64,000 nucleotides of DNA from contig JAIBAY010000009.1 in NCBI GenBank assembly GCA_019694975.1, forward strand, positions 82,235 to 146,234. The letters run 5' to 3'. The notes beneath the pieces were generated by a model, which worked only from the letters and a program-made list of their open reading frames with translations, did not search any database and was not told where the DNA came from. Below are positions 1 to 10,270 of this stretch, piece after piece. Origin of the DNA: Chitinophagales bacterium. GTDB taxonomy: Bacteria > Bacteroidota > Bacteroidia > Chitinophagales > UBA10324. Position 1 is the first letter of the stretch. Every line of letters starts with the position of its first letter. The translations under genes were made by a program, and so were the position numbers.

Positions 1-2
1 AT

Positions 3-1244
3 GGATTAAGGGACCTGTTAGTGACACCGAATAATCAGCAGGGTACCGAAAATTATAACTGTGCCTGGTATTATCAGAATAAAGGAAACAGTACTACTGC
101 TGAGTTTGATTTCCAGGCAAAAAATTTTATGGTATCAGACATGATTGATGTAGGTGAGGGAGCCTGCCCTGTTTTTTTTGATGCTGATAATGACGGGCTG
201 AAAGATATTATTGTGGGCAACTATGGTTATTTCGACCTGAGCGCTCCGGGCATTTACGACGGGCAACTGGCTTACTATCGAAACACGGGCACAGCCACAG
301 CACCTGCCTTTCAGTTGATTACGGTTAATTATGCAGATGTTCTCTCACTGGCCGTGAAGTCTGTCTGTCCTACCTTTGGCGACCTGGATGGCGACGGAGA
401 TGCCGATATGATTACGGGAAGAGATGATGGCACCTTATTGTATTTCAGGAATATCGCAGCATCCGGTACAGCGGCAGATTTTGTTTTTATGGCGCAGAAT
501 TACGCAGGCATTGACGTGGGCAATTTCAGTACACCTCAGCTCGTGGATGTCAATCATGATGGGTTGCCTGACCTCTTGATTGGGGAACGGGATGGCAACC
601 TGAACTATTACCGGAATACCGGCACTGCAGCAAATCCTGTTTTCGCAACCGGCGATAATTTTTTCGGTGAAGTGGATGTCCGTCAGCCCGGATACACGAC
701 AGGATACAGTGCACCATTTCTTGTGCAGCTTTCACCCGGCGATCCTTATACCTTGTTTGTTGGCTGTGAACGGGGATTCATTTTTCAATATGGAAATATT
801 GATAATAACCTGGATGGAGTTTTTACGAAGATGGATTCAACGTATGCAGATATTTACCAGGGACTCCGTTCCACTGTTTCAGGCGCTGATGCGGATGATG
901 ATGGAAAAATCGAGCTGCTGGTGGGTAATTACCGAGGTGGCGTAACATATTATAACCAGGCACCAGAGGTTGCAGTGCCATTTGCGCCGGTGAATGTTGT
1001 CTTGCAACTTTTCCCCAATCCTGCAGCGCAGTCTGTTAGTCTTATTGTGCCTCCGGCGCTTAATCGTGCGGGATTTAACCTAACGCTGGTGAATAACCTG
1101 GGGGAATCAGTGCTGACACGCCACGTTGAAAATGCAGGAAGGTCAGTTTCACTGGATGTTGCAGGATTGCCGCCCGGAGTTTATTTTGCCCGGATCAGTG
1201 CGGATAAAAACAACTTTGTGGGTAAACTTCTGATCAGTCACTGA
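3..1244 (+). CDS. FG-GAP/VCBS-repeat exoprotein with T9SS type A sorting domain (5' truncated)
   Basis: The reading frame is open to the window edge, and a GTG at 21 is only an internal codon, so the true N-terminus and signal peptide lie outside. At least four beta-propeller-type repeats carry Asp-rich loops: DADNDGLKD, DLDGDGDAD, DVNHDGLPD and DADDDGKIE, each followed by a G-N/R-x-x-G stretch and an aromatic strand. Such loops bind Ca2+ in FG-GAP/VCBS repeats. The last ~75 residues form a type A sorting domain (LFPNPAAQ start, LPPGVYFARI, final KLLISH), which would send the protein through the T9SS to the cell surface. No catalytic domain is visible; an adhesive or structural role is inferred. 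Confidence 0.85.
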   Translation, partial: GLRDLLVTPNNQQGTENYNCAWYYQNKGNSTTAEFDFQAKNFMVSDMIDVGEGACPVFFDADNDGLKDIIVGNYGYFDLSAPGIYDGQLAYYRNTGTATAPAFQLITVNYADVLSLAVKSVCPTFGDLDGDGDADMITGRDDGTLLYFRNIAASGTAADFVFMAQNYAGIDVGNFSTPQLVDVNHDGLPDLLIGERDGNLNYYRNTGTAANPVFATGDNFFGEVDVRQPGYTTGYSAPFLVQLSPGDPYTLFVGCERGFIFQYGNIDNNLDGVFTKMDSTYADIYQGLRSTVSGADADDDGKIELLVGNYRGGVTYYNQAPEVAVPFAPVNVVLQLFPNPAAQSVSLIVPPALNRAGFNLTLVNNLGESVLTRHVENAGRSVSLDVAGLPPGVYFARISADKNNFVGKLLISH

Positions 1245-1289
1245 TAACTCCGCAAAGATTCGCTAACTTGGCGACGTCCAATTGAGCAG

Positions 1290-3899
1290 ATGCACCGATT
1301 TTTACGAGCCACCCCTTTGATGTATCTCTTAGCTACGGCAGTGTTGTCGTTGTTGCCGTATTTTTCCTATTCATCGCATATCATCGGCGGCGAACTTTCT
1401 TATGCATGCAATGGCAACGATAATTACCAGGTTACACTGAAAGTATACCGTGATTGTTACAACGGGCAGGCGCCGTACGATAATCCAACTTATATTTTTA
1501 TATATGACAATACCACTAATCTGCTTGTTACCTCATTATCCATAACCTTTCCGGGCGCAGATGAATTACCGAACAATACCGGTAATCCCTGCCTGATTGT
1601 TCCGCCTAACATTTGTGTGGAAGAAGCCATTTTTACCAAGCAGGTGCACCTGCCGCCTACTGTTGGAGGATACAGGATGATCTATCAGCGGTGCTGCCGC
1701 AACTCAACGATCGTAAACATCGTGGATCCGGCTAATACCGGGGCAACGTATGAAGCTACTATCCCCGGGTCGGCACTGGCCGACTGCAACAGCAGTCCTT
1801 ACTTCGTGAATTTTCCGCCCACCATTATTTGCATCAATACACCATTTGTATTTGATCATTCAGCCACTGATCCTGACGGTGATTCCCTTGTTTATGAATT
1901 ATGCTATCCCTATGACGGTGCCACTTCATTTAATCCGCAGCCAACGCCTGGCAGCCCGCCCATAAACTACAACAACGTCAATTTTATTGCTCCGTATTCT
2001 TACGATAATCCGATGGGCGGAGCTCCGCCGATGGCTATTGATCCGGCATCAGGTGAACTTACCGTAACACCTACGGCAACCGGACAGTATGTAGTGGGGG
2101 TGTGTGTGAGTGAATACCGAAACGGGAATTTGCTGTCCATTCATCGGCGCGATTTTCAATTCAATGTAACCAACTGCAATAATGCCTCCGCATCTATCAA
2201 TGGAGGCAGCAATACAGTGAACAGCCCGGCGCTCTTTAATTCATGCGACGGCTTCACCTTTTATTTTCCGAATAACAGCAATAATGCAACATCATATCAT
2301 TGGGATTTTGGGGTTCCCGGCCTTACCAATGATACTTCCAATCTTGAAGTGCCGGTATATACTTTTCCTGATACCGGAATATATACTGTTACCTTAATTG
2401 CCAATCCGGGCTCTTCCTGTGGTGATACGGCGTACGGGATTGTATATGTTTATCCTGTACTCGACGGACAGTTTTTATTTCCCAACGGTTGTGTAATTGA
2501 TTCGCTGCAGTTTACGGACCTTTCTACCAGCGGTGTTGGAAATATCAATTACTGGTTCTGGAATTTTGGCAGCCTTGGCAGTTCGTTTGATCAAAACCCG
2601 CTCTTTGCATTTGATACTTTAGGCACCTATTATGTGCAACTGGTGGTTGGCACAGACCTGGGCTGCCTGGATACAACGGTGGGCTTCATTACCATTCACG
2701 AAAAGCCGGAAGCTATGGCCTATCCTGATACGATCATCTGCTCGCTTGATACTATTCAGCTCATTGGTTCTGGTATAGGAAATTATAAATGGGATCCTGC
2801 GTACGGATTGAATAGTGACACAGTGCAGACACCACTGGCAAGCCCTGATGAGGAAACGCTCTATCTGCTCACTGTTACCAATCAGTGGGGATGCGTGGAC
2901 ACTGCCAGTGTGCAGGTTAATGTTTATGATTCTGTAATTGCTTTTGCCGGAAATGACACTACGATTTGTCCCGGCGACATGGTACAACTGCATGGCACCG
3001 GCGGTGTGTATTTCAATTGGTCACCGTCAGCAGGGCTTTCAGCTGATGATATACCGGATCCGGTGGCACAGCCGGGCGCTTCGGTCACCTATGTGATGAC
3101 AACCTTCATTGGTTCCTGTATCGATACTGATGCAATCCAGATACTGGTGAAACCTGATCCCGAAATTGCAGCAGGTGCTGATGCGACGATTTGTATTGGC
3201 GACACAGCTGTATTAACAGCATGCTGTGGCACAAGCTATGCCTGGAGCCCCGTGGTTGCATTAGGTGATCCGAATGCAGACACTACTTATGCCAGCCCGG
3301 CCATTACCACTATTTATCATCTGCAGGCATCGGATGCGAACAGCTGCCCTGTTACGGTTTACGATTCAGTGACAGTTTTTGTGATTGCGCCTGCCCCGTT
3401 ATCCGTTACACCGGACACCACCATTTACCTGGGAACAACAGCAACTTTACATGCAGACGGTGCTGATACTTACAGCTGGACGCCAACCGACTATCTGAGT
3501 GATCCACTTATTGCCAACCCTGTTGCTTCTCCGACAGCATCCACTGAATACACAGTTGAAGCCATCACGGCTGAAGGCTGTCCGTTATCAGCATCACTTA
3601 AAATTACAGTGATAGATGATCCGCTTGTTGTATTTCCCAATGCTTTCACACCAAACAGTGATGGGCTGAATGATGCATTCCTTCCAGTGGTGCTCGGTAT
3701 GTTTGAATTAGAAAGTTTTAAAGTGTTCAACCGCTGGGGTGAAATGGTGTTTGCCGCCACGGATATCAGCACAGGATGGGACGGCACCTATCAGGGTAAA
3801 GAAGAAGCTATCGGTACGTATGTTTATGCACTTTCTGGAAAATCACTGTCAACCGGCAAGACATACTTCATAAAAGGAAATGTTGTATTATTACGTTGA
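1290..3899 (+). CDS. Large PKD/Ig-like repeat surface protein with gliding-motility (CHU_C, T9SS type B) C-terminus
   Basis: An 869-residue secreted protein with a hydrophobic N-terminal signal ending near FSYSS. The first ~290 residues are a Cys-rich region (YRDCYNG, YQRCCRN, DPDGDSLVYELCYP) that is repeated almost unchanged in the next gene. PKD-like domains follow (YHWDFG, YWFWNFG), then about four short Ig-like repeats marked by DTTICPGD/SWTPTDYLSDP. Residues ~780-869 are the type B sorting domain (FPNAFTPNSDGLND, FNRWGEMVF, WDGTYQGKE, GTYVYAL). It should be exported by T9SS and attached to, or released from, the surface. No enzyme motif is visible; adhesin or matrix protein is the inference. 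It lies 29 bp upstream of its paralogue, so co-transcription is likely. Confidence 0.88.
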   Translation: MHRFLRATPLMYLLATAVLSLLPYFSYSSHIIGGELSYACNGNDNYQVTLKVYRDCYNGQAPYDNPTYIFIYDNTTNLLVTSLSITFPGADELPNNTGNPCLIVPPNICVEEAIFTKQVHLPPTVGGYRMIYQRCCRNSTIVNIVDPANTGATYEATIPGSALADCNSSPYFVNFPPTIICINTPFVFDHSATDPDGDSLVYELCYPYDGATSFNPQPTPGSPPINYNNVNFIAPYSYDNPMGGAPPMAIDPASGELTVTPTATGQYVVGVCVSEYRNGNLLSIHRRDFQFNVTNCNNASASINGGSNTVNSPALFNSCDGFTFYFPNNSNNATSYHWDFGVPGLTNDTSNLEVPVYTFPDTGIYTVTLIANPGSSCGDTAYGIVYVYPVLDGQFLFPNGCVIDSLQFTDLSTSGVGNINYWFWNFGSLGSSFDQNPLFAFDTLGTYYVQLVVGTDLGCLDTTVGFITIHEKPEAMAYPDTIICSLDTIQLIGSGIGNYKWDPAYGLNSDTVQTPLASPDEETLYLLTVTNQWGCVDTASVQVNVYDSVIAFAGNDTTICPGDMVQLHGTGGVYFNWSPSAGLSADDIPDPVAQPGASVTYVMTTFIGSCIDTDAIQILVKPDPEIAAGADATICIGDTAVLTACCGTSYAWSPVVALGDPNADTTYASPAITTIYHLQASDANSCPVTVYDSVTVFVIAPAPLSVTPDTTIYLGTTATLHADGADTYSWTPTDYLSDPLIANPVASPTASTEYTVEAITAEGCPLSASLKITVIDDPLVVFPNAFTPNSDGLNDAFLPVVLGMFELESFKVFNRWGEMVFAATDISTGWDGTYQGKEEAIGTYVYALSGKSLSTGKTYFIKGNVVLLR

Positions 3900-3928
3900 C
3901 TAAATGAGTTGAAAAAAACGAATTTCAC

Positions 3929-6553
3929 ATGAAAAAATGTTTACGCTTTTTCCTATGTATAGCTATTCTCGGCCTTCAACCGGTCATTTCAAAAGCATCT
4001 CATATCGTAGGGGGCGAAATGATTTATGAATGCCTTGGAAATAATGAATACCTCATCACGCTTAAGGTGTACCGCGACTGCTTTAACGGTACTGCCGCTT
4101 ATGATAATCCGACCAACGTCTTCATCTTCGATGCTAACGGAAACATAGTTGCCACGCTGCCTATCCCGTTTCCGGGATCAGATACGCTTCCTAACAATTC
4201 CGGTAATCCATGTCTCGTGGTGCCTCCGGGCATCTGCGTGGAAGAGGCAATCTTTCAATATAACGTGTTTCTCGATCCGTCACCGGGCGGTTATACAATG
4301 ATTTATCAGCGCTGCTGCCGTAATTATTCCATCGATAATATTCTGAGTCCTGATAACACGGGTGCCACTTATCTCGGTTACATACCTGACCCTGACCTTG
4401 CCGAATGTAACAGCAGTCCTTATTTCAATAATTTTCCGCCACCGCTGATCTGTCTTGCTGAGCCATTGGTTTTTGATCATTCCGCCACTGATCCGGATGG
4501 TGATTCACTGGTGTATTCTATTTGTGACCCATACCTGGGAGCAAGTTCATTGAATCCATATCCAAATCCTCCCGGTCCGCCACCATATAGTTTTGTGACT
4601 TTTGTTGCCCCTTACTCTTCATCTAATCCAATGGGCGGCTCTCCTTCTCTGACGATTAACCCTGCCACAGGGCAACTGACGGTTACGCCAACTGCCACCG
4701 GACAGTTTGTAGTGGGTATTTGCGTTTCTGAATACAGGAACGGACAGTTTCTGGATGAGCATAAGCGCGATTTTCAATTTAATGTGGCGCAATGTATCGG
4801 CCCGCAGGCTTCCATTGACGGCGGAAGCAATACCATCGATAATCCGGCTGTATTCAATTCCTGCCAGTCATACACTTTTACTTTCCCCAATAATTCTTCC
4901 AATGCTACTAACTACTTCTGGGATTTCGGAGTTTCAGGCTCATCAACCGATACCAGTTCACAAGAGAATCCCACTTTTACTTTTCCGGATACCGGTCTTT
5001 ATCACATCATACTTTATGTGAATCCGGGAAGTACCTGTGCCGATACTGCTTATGGTGATGTGTACGTATATCCGTTCTTCACGGCTGCCATGTCGGCGCC
5101 TGACGGATGTGTGGGACAGCCGGTGCAGTTTGGTGATGTCACCACTTCAAATTATACAGCTGTCAATAGCTGGCACTGGGATTTTGGCGATGGCGATACA
5201 TCTAACATAAAGAACCCGTCTAATATTTACGATGCACCGGGAAGTTATACGGTAACACTGATTGCCGGTAATGAAGCCGGTTGTATCGATACTATTGCTG
5301 AAGTAATAAACATTTTTCCCAGCCCTACCATAAGTGCCCTGCCGGATGACACGATCATCTGTAAACTGGATCAGATTCAGATGAATGCAGTGGCTACAGG
5401 TGCAAACAATTTCAACTGGGAGCCCAACTATAACCTGAGCAGTACGTCTGTTTCCAATCCATTTGCAGGTCCTGATGTTACGGTAACTTATACGGTGTCT
5501 GTTTCCAACAATTTTGGTTGCGTGGCCATGGACAGTGTTCATATTGAAGTATATGATACAGTGATTGCCAAAGCCGGCAGCGACACCACTATTTGTCCCG
5601 GCGGCTCTGTACAGTTACATGGTACGGGCGGAATCAATTTTCAATGGTCACCTCCCAATGGCCTGAGTTCTACCACCATTGCGGATCCAATTGCTTCGCC
5701 GGCATCTACCACCAGCTATGTTTTTTATACTTCGGTTGGATCCTGTTCAGCAAAAGACACCGTGACGGTATTTGTGAAGCCGTTTCCAAATATTGTTGCC
5801 GGGCCTGATGTGAGCATTTGCCAGGGGCAGAGCGTGGAGATTTCAGCATCAGGAGGGACCTCTTACTCATGGCAACCTGCAGGAACCCTTGATAATCCCA
5901 ATATCGCGAATCCGGTTGCGTCGCCTTTGGTTACAACTACTTATACAGTTTCTGCAACCAACGTAAATGATTGTCCTTTCGTTGGACAAGACAGCCTTAC
6001 CGTTAGCATTATTCCCATTCCGCCAATTTTCATCAGTCCGGATACCACCATTATTCTCGGTACATACACAACACTTTCCATTACCGGTGGCGCGTCCTAT
6101 ATATGGGTCCCATCCGATGGCCTTGACAATCCAACCAGTGCGACACCAGTTGCATCACCGGATCAGACTACTACATACATTGTCTACATTACAACAGCCG
6201 ATGGTTGTCCTGCGATAGACAGTGTAACCATTACGGTAAATCCCAATCCGCTTGTCGAATTCCCCACTGCGTTTTCGCCGAATGGAGATACGAAGAATAA
6301 CTACTTCAGGCCATTAATATTGGGTCTTGCTCACCTTGATGAATTCAGGATATTTAATCGATGGGGAGAAGAGGTGTTTGCGATCAGTAATGTAAATGTC
6401 ATTGGTGGACCATTACCAGATAACCTAAGCTGGGACGGCACCTATAAAGGTGAGCCGCAGCCGGTTGGTGTGTATGTCTATTACCTTAAAGGGATAGCTT
6501 CCGCAACAGGACTTACGATTGCCAAGCATGGTAACCTTACACTCGTGAGGTAG
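3929..6553 (+). CDS. Paralogous PKD/Ig-like repeat surface protein with CHU_C (T9SS type B) C-terminus
   Basis: An 874-residue tandem paralogue of the preceding gene. It shares the signal peptide, the Cys-rich N-terminal region (SHIVGGEMIYECLGNNEY, YRDCFNG, YQRCCRN), PKD modules (WHWDFGDGDTSN is a textbook PKD core), the DTTICPGG/WSPPNGLSS Ig-like repeats, and a type B sorting domain at ~777-874 (FPTAFSPNGDTKNN, FNRWGEEVF, SWDGTYKGE). The two proteins are collinear over their whole length, so this is a recent-to-moderate tandem gene duplication rather than domain sharing. It ends 21 bp before a strong intrinsic terminator, which closes the two-gene unit. Confidence 0.88.
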   Translation: MKKCLRFFLCIAILGLQPVISKASHIVGGEMIYECLGNNEYLITLKVYRDCFNGTAAYDNPTNVFIFDANGNIVATLPIPFPGSDTLPNNSGNPCLVVPPGICVEEAIFQYNVFLDPSPGGYTMIYQRCCRNYSIDNILSPDNTGATYLGYIPDPDLAECNSSPYFNNFPPPLICLAEPLVFDHSATDPDGDSLVYSICDPYLGASSLNPYPNPPGPPPYSFVTFVAPYSSSNPMGGSPSLTINPATGQLTVTPTATGQFVVGICVSEYRNGQFLDEHKRDFQFNVAQCIGPQASIDGGSNTIDNPAVFNSCQSYTFTFPNNSSNATNYFWDFGVSGSSTDTSSQENPTFTFPDTGLYHIILYVNPGSTCADTAYGDVYVYPFFTAAMSAPDGCVGQPVQFGDVTTSNYTAVNSWHWDFGDGDTSNIKNPSNIYDAPGSYTVTLIAGNEAGCIDTIAEVINIFPSPTISALPDDTIICKLDQIQMNAVATGANNFNWEPNYNLSSTSVSNPFAGPDVTVTYTVSVSNNFGCVAMDSVHIEVYDTVIAKAGSDTTICPGGSVQLHGTGGINFQWSPPNGLSSTTIADPIASPASTTSYVFYTSVGSCSAKDTVTVFVKPFPNIVAGPDVSICQGQSVEISASGGTSYSWQPAGTLDNPNIANPVASPLVTTTYTVSATNVNDCPFVGQDSLTVSIIPIPPIFISPDTTIILGTYTTLSITGGASYIWVPSDGLDNPTSATPVASPDQTTTYIVYITTADGCPAIDSVTITVNPNPLVEFPTAFSPNGDTKNNYFRPLILGLAHLDEFRIFNRWGEEVFAISNVNVIGGPLPDNLSWDGTYKGEPQPVGVYVYYLKGIASATGLTIAKHGNLTLVR

Positions 6554-6574
6554 GTCGTTTTATTGGATCATAAT

Positions 6575-6612
6575 AAACGCGCGGATGCCATTTTCCGCGC
6601 GTTTGTTTTTTT
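6575..6612 (+). terminator. Rho-independent terminator after the paralogue pair
   Basis: A perfect 11-bp GC-rich stem (6575-6585 paired with 6594-6604), an 8-nt loop and an immediate T-rich tail (6606-6612). It sits just after the stop codon at 6553. Confidence 0.9.
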
Positions 6613-6636
6613 AGTACCCCGCGTGTAAAGTTTTTT

Positions 6637-6644
6637 TACTTTTG
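6637..6644 (+). promoter_or_regulatory. Bacteroidota -7 element for tRNA-Leu
   Basis: The octamer TACTTTTG matches the Bacteroidota TAnnTTTG -7 element exactly and lies 36 bp before the tRNA. A clear -33 TTG is not seen at the expected distance, so only half of the promoter is supported. Confidence 0.45.
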
Positions 6645-6679
6645 CCCCGCTCCAAAACATTATACGCTTCAGTTATTAT

Positions 6680-6761
6680 GCCCGGGTGGCGAAATTGGTA
6701 GACGCACCATCTTGAGGGGGTGGCGCCGTAAGGTGTACGAGTTCGAATCTCGTCCCGGGCA
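6680..6761 (+). tRNA. tRNA-Leu (anticodon GAG)
   Basis: A class II tRNA of 82 nt. The acceptor stem GCCCGGG/CCCGGGC is perfect with discriminator A. The anticodon stem CCATC/GGTGG encloses loop TTGAGGG, giving anticodon GAG. It has a long variable arm and a T-arm with GTTCGAATC. CCA is not encoded. Confidence 0.96.
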
Positions 6762-6918
6762 CATTGATGCTGATGTTTAGCTGATGATCAGCTTATGCTG
6801 ATGTCCATATCCTTCCGGGCTTTTCAGCATCATTCTCTTTTCAATAACCGATTCGGTTTTTCTGTGGGAAGATGTTAATGATATTTACAGAAAGGGACAC
6901 GACTTTTCCCGGCAGTAT

Positions 6919-9786
6919 TTATCGTTGCACAAGCAACTTTGCCAGGTACCAATTTCCGATTGCCTGCAACTCAAACAGATAAAGCCCTTGTGCAAAGCCT
7001 GACAGATCGATGGAGAAATCAGTGCTTTCCCGGTCGGCTATCCATTCCTCCGACCAGATCACCTGGTGAAGCGGTGTTAGCAGGTTTACTTTGAGTTTTT
7101 GCGGTGCCGCACCGGTGATCTTTAATAAAACATGATCACTTGCCGGATTCGGATGCAACGCTATTTGAAGATCCCCCTCACCGCAGATGATGCCTTCATT
7201 GGCGGCTCTTGCAAACCAGGGCAAAATGTTGCTGAATGCGTTAATCCTGTAGCAGGCATTCGGTTCAGATGAAGCATTAGCGGATGCCACTTTTAACAGG
7301 TAGGTGCCTTTGGAAGCATTGTTTAAAATGATTGATTCGTCGGTGGTTCCGGTATTGGCAGAAGAGTTGATCAACTGCCCGTTTTTTTTGTAGAGGAAAA
7401 GGTCATAGTCTGCCAGCAGATCCGATAAGTCAAATTTAAGGTTGGTAGTGATTACTGTTTTAAACTGAAACCAGTCCTGATCAGTGGACGATGCAATGGC
7501 ACCGGTGTAGCCATAGAATCCAAGATCGGCAGTAACATTGATTTTCGCGGCAGTGAGATAGCTGTCGTTCGGTTCATATTTATCTTTGCAGGCATCACTT
7601 ACATTCAGTTTGATTAATTGCACTTCATCGCCGCCATTGGTGCCGGATTGATAAACGCCGGATGAGTTGAAGAAAGCAGTATCCGTAACAACGGCCATAT
7701 AGAGTGATTTGCTTTTTTTGTCCCACTCAATATCAAATACATTTTGCTCGCCGCCGGCCCCCACAATATAGTTCCAGGCCAATGCTCCCTCAGCGGTGTA
7801 TTTAGCAACAAATCCATCCTGCAAGAATAATCCTTCATCTGCCATAAATATATTGCCGTTCACATCTTCGTCACTTCCGGTTTGACCTGCCAGGTAGATG
7901 AAGTTATTTTCTTTGTCAATCGCTATACCTCTTGCCCGATCCAGGCTGGGCCCGCCGTAGTAGGTTCCCCATGCGAGCTGCCCGTCGGGCGTAAATTTGG
8001 CGAGGTAACCATCGGCGGATGGGTATCCATCATTATTGTATCCTTCATTCCATTCTGGATCCGCAGTGCCGGGTGTTCCTATTCCGGTCTGACTGATTGT
8101 CCAGCCGCCGATATATGCATTTCCATCCGCATCGGTCTGCAGCCCTCTGCCGTGTTCATCTTCTTCACCGCCGAAGTAGCTGCACCAGTACAGATGGCCG
8201 GTTGTATCCCATTTCGCGATAAATGCGTCCTGCGGACCACCGCCATAAACGCTTTGATGAACACCGGGCGTTGCAAATTGCGAGGTACTTTCACAAGTAC
8301 CCTGGATATAGAAATCACCGTTGCTCAAAAGAGCGATATCGTGTGCGCGGTCTTGCCCGGGCCCACTCAGATAAGAACACCATCTGAGTGTACCGTTATT
8401 GGTGAAGGCACCTGCCATTACATCGCCTTCGGTTTGGTTGCCATTGTATATTTCCTGGTAAGCGCCTGCGGTGGCAATGTTATTTGCACTGCAGGTGTAT
8501 CCGTCAAAATATATATTGCCGGCGGCATCGCAAACGATAGCACTGATCTGATCACCATATCCTGTACCTCCGAAATAGGTTGCCCACTGTCGAATGCCAT
8601 TGATGTCAAACTTCACCAGGAATGCATCCATGGCTCCACCGAACAGCGGCTGATGTGAGCCGGCTGTAGCAATACCATTATTGCTGAAGGTATTGCCTCC
8701 TACAAAAACATTCTGCCAATCATCGGCAGCGATAGCATGGCAACCATCGCGGTCATTGGAACCATAGTACGTGGCCCAGGCCAGCAGGCCGCTTGGTTTA
8801 AACTTGGCAGCAAAGCCATCCACAACTCCTCCACCGAAGATTACCTGGTGTGCACCGGTGCTTGCAATATAGAGCGTGCTCATCGTATTGCCGGCCAGGC
8901 AGGCATTTCCTTTCAGGTCTACCGATAACTCTCCTTCATATAAATCTTCTGCAGCATTTCCGCCATAATAAGTGAACCAGGTGATGTTGGGATCGATGAC
9001 GACAGCACGGCCATGCAGGCCGGTAGATTTGTAGCCGATTTTGTTTTTTGAAATCGTGTACCGGACATCAACCGGTGAAAGATCATCGGCCGCATATGCA
9101 CTGATCCTGCCTTCATTAATCATTCCGTTCACTGCTTTGATACCGACACTGCCGTCTGCCAGTAAATTCATTTCGGGAACGCCATCATACTGCAACCGGA
9201 TAACAGTGGGGTCAGCGCCGGGCTGGAGATGCCATTCATATTTTAAAAATGCATGTTGGTTATCCGGTGCGGAAAACACGAGGTCAATGCCCGGATATAC
9301 ATTTTTATAGGTAATGGTGCGGAAACTGCGTACATGGGTAACGCCGCTGACTCCGGTGCCTGCAGTATAAAAATGCAGCAGGGCGCTATCCTGAAGAGAT
9401 GCTGATAATTCAGCATTGGCAGCATTGAGGAATGTAATATCAATTCTATTTGAAATCACATAGATGCCTTTTTTGCTGCAGCCGGTTTTTCGGTCAATAT
9501 CATATTCAGGACAGGTCGCATTAGTAACATTGCATTCCTTGCCCATATACTGGAAAAGTTCATAGCTGAATCCGTCATTTCTCAGCTGCAGATTAAAACT
9601 GCCGCTGGCATAAATATACCGGACAGCTGTATTCGGCCGATAAAACTGATCGGTAATCTGCCCTTTGTTTTCTACAAATCCCGTTGTGACACTATATGCT
9701 GTTGATGCCTGATCAACGGGCTGTGTAAAAGCAAAGAGATGGATTAATAGCAGGAGCGCAATGCAAGGCATGAATAGCTTTTTCAT
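6919..9786 (-). CDS. SBBP-repeat exoprotein with pre-peptidase C-terminal domain and T9SS type A sorting domain
   Basis: A 955-residue secreted protein. The signal peptide (residues 1-~22, ending AFTQ) is followed by an N-terminal beta-rich domain that starts GFVENKGQ, a hallmark of SBBP-repeat exoproteins. About eight SBBP beta-propeller repeats follow, each with W-x-[TS]-Y-[FY]-G-G and a G-N-x-Y/F-x-x-G strand. Residues ~745-840 look like a PPC domain (EPNDSYLTAAKI, DQDWFQFKT, YDLFLYKKNG, ACYRINAF). The C-terminus is a type A sorting domain (LHPNPASD, GLYLFEL). The gene is monocistronic by position. No catalytic residues can be named; surface or secreted role by inference. Confidence 0.88.
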   Translation of the reverse strand: MKKLFMPCIALLLLIHLFAFTQPVDQASTAYSVTTGFVENKGQITDQFYRPNTAVRYIYASGSFNLQLRNDGFSYELFQYMGKECNVTNATCPEYDIDRKTGCSKKGIYVISNRIDITFLNAANAELSASLQDSALLHFYTAGTGVSGVTHVRSFRTITYKNVYPGIDLVFSAPDNQHAFLKYEWHLQPGADPTVIRLQYDGVPEMNLLADGSVGIKAVNGMINEGRISAYAADDLSPVDVRYTISKNKIGYKSTGLHGRAVVIDPNITWFTYYGGNAAEDLYEGELSVDLKGNACLAGNTMSTLYIASTGAHQVIFGGGVVDGFAAKFKPSGLLAWATYYGSNDRDGCHAIAADDWQNVFVGGNTFSNNGIATAGSHQPLFGGAMDAFLVKFDINGIRQWATYFGGTGYGDQISAIVCDAAGNIYFDGYTCSANNIATAGAYQEIYNGNQTEGDVMAGAFTNNGTLRWCSYLSGPGQDRAHDIALLSNGDFYIQGTCESTSQFATPGVHQSVYGGGPQDAFIAKWDTTGHLYWCSYFGGEEDEHGRGLQTDADGNAYIGGWTISQTGIGTPGTADPEWNEGYNNDGYPSADGYLAKFTPDGQLAWGTYYGGPSLDRARGIAIDKENNFIYLAGQTGSDEDVNGNIFMADEGLFLQDGFVAKYTAEGALAWNYIVGAGGEQNVFDIEWDKKSKSLYMAVVTDTAFFNSSGVYQSGTNGGDEVQLIKLNVSDACKDKYEPNDSYLTAAKINVTADLGFYGYTGAIASSTDQDWFQFKTVITTNLKFDLSDLLADYDLFLYKKNGQLINSSANTGTTDESIILNNASKGTYLLKVASANASSEPNACYRINAFSNILPWFARAANEGIICGEGDLQIALHPNPASDHVLLKITGAAPQKLKVNLLTPLHQVIWSEEWIADRESTDFSIDLSGFAQGLYLFELQAIGNWYLAKLLVQR

Positions 9787-10270
9787 CTTACCGGCATTTT
9801 AATGAGTGAGTGAAGTATCTTGAATGATGCTGTTCAGCATTTCAGGGTTTTCGCGCTCAAGCCATTAATTGAATTTTCCTATATGATGCTCAGTAATCAC
9901 TGATGCTATAAAACATAATTGCAGTTTGAACAATACAGACCGGCTGTTTTAATGTCTGCTGATTCTTCAAACTGATCCCGCCCCCGGAATTCATCAGGAA
10001 ATATAATTAAATAATTATTTGTAATATAGAAAAAATAGTTTTTTCATCATCCTGTGGTAGAAAACTTCACTTTGCATATTAGTGGCCTTCAGGATGAATC
10101 GAAGTCGCCTGCCGGCAGAAACCTGTCAACACTTTCAGCTAGAAAACATGCATTGAGTGCTCATAATGCAGCAGGTTAAGATCTGCCTATACAGGCAACG
10201 GGTCAGGATGATGCGGCCCGGAAAGGCCGGCGCTGTTTATACGGGTGAATAGCGGGTTGTTCTTTGCAAA
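9787..10270. other. Intergenic region without recognisable gene
   Basis: This 484-bp gap lies between the start of the SBBP gene and the stop of the endonuclease III gene, both on the minus strand. I see no tRNA, long stem, direct repeat or coding-like frame. It should contain the promoter of the SBBP gene, but no clear TAnnTTTG element is visible on the minus strand. Confidence 0.5.

Noticed and set aside
21..1244. GTG at 21 as start of the first gene
   Set aside because: The frame is open upstream to base 3 with sensible repeat residues, so the gene is cut by the window rather than starting at 21.
7882..8658. 258-residue plus-strand ORF inside the SBBP gene
   Set aside because: It is antisense to the repeat-rich coding frame and its Cys/Ile/Val-rich composition reflects the reverse of the SBBP repeats.
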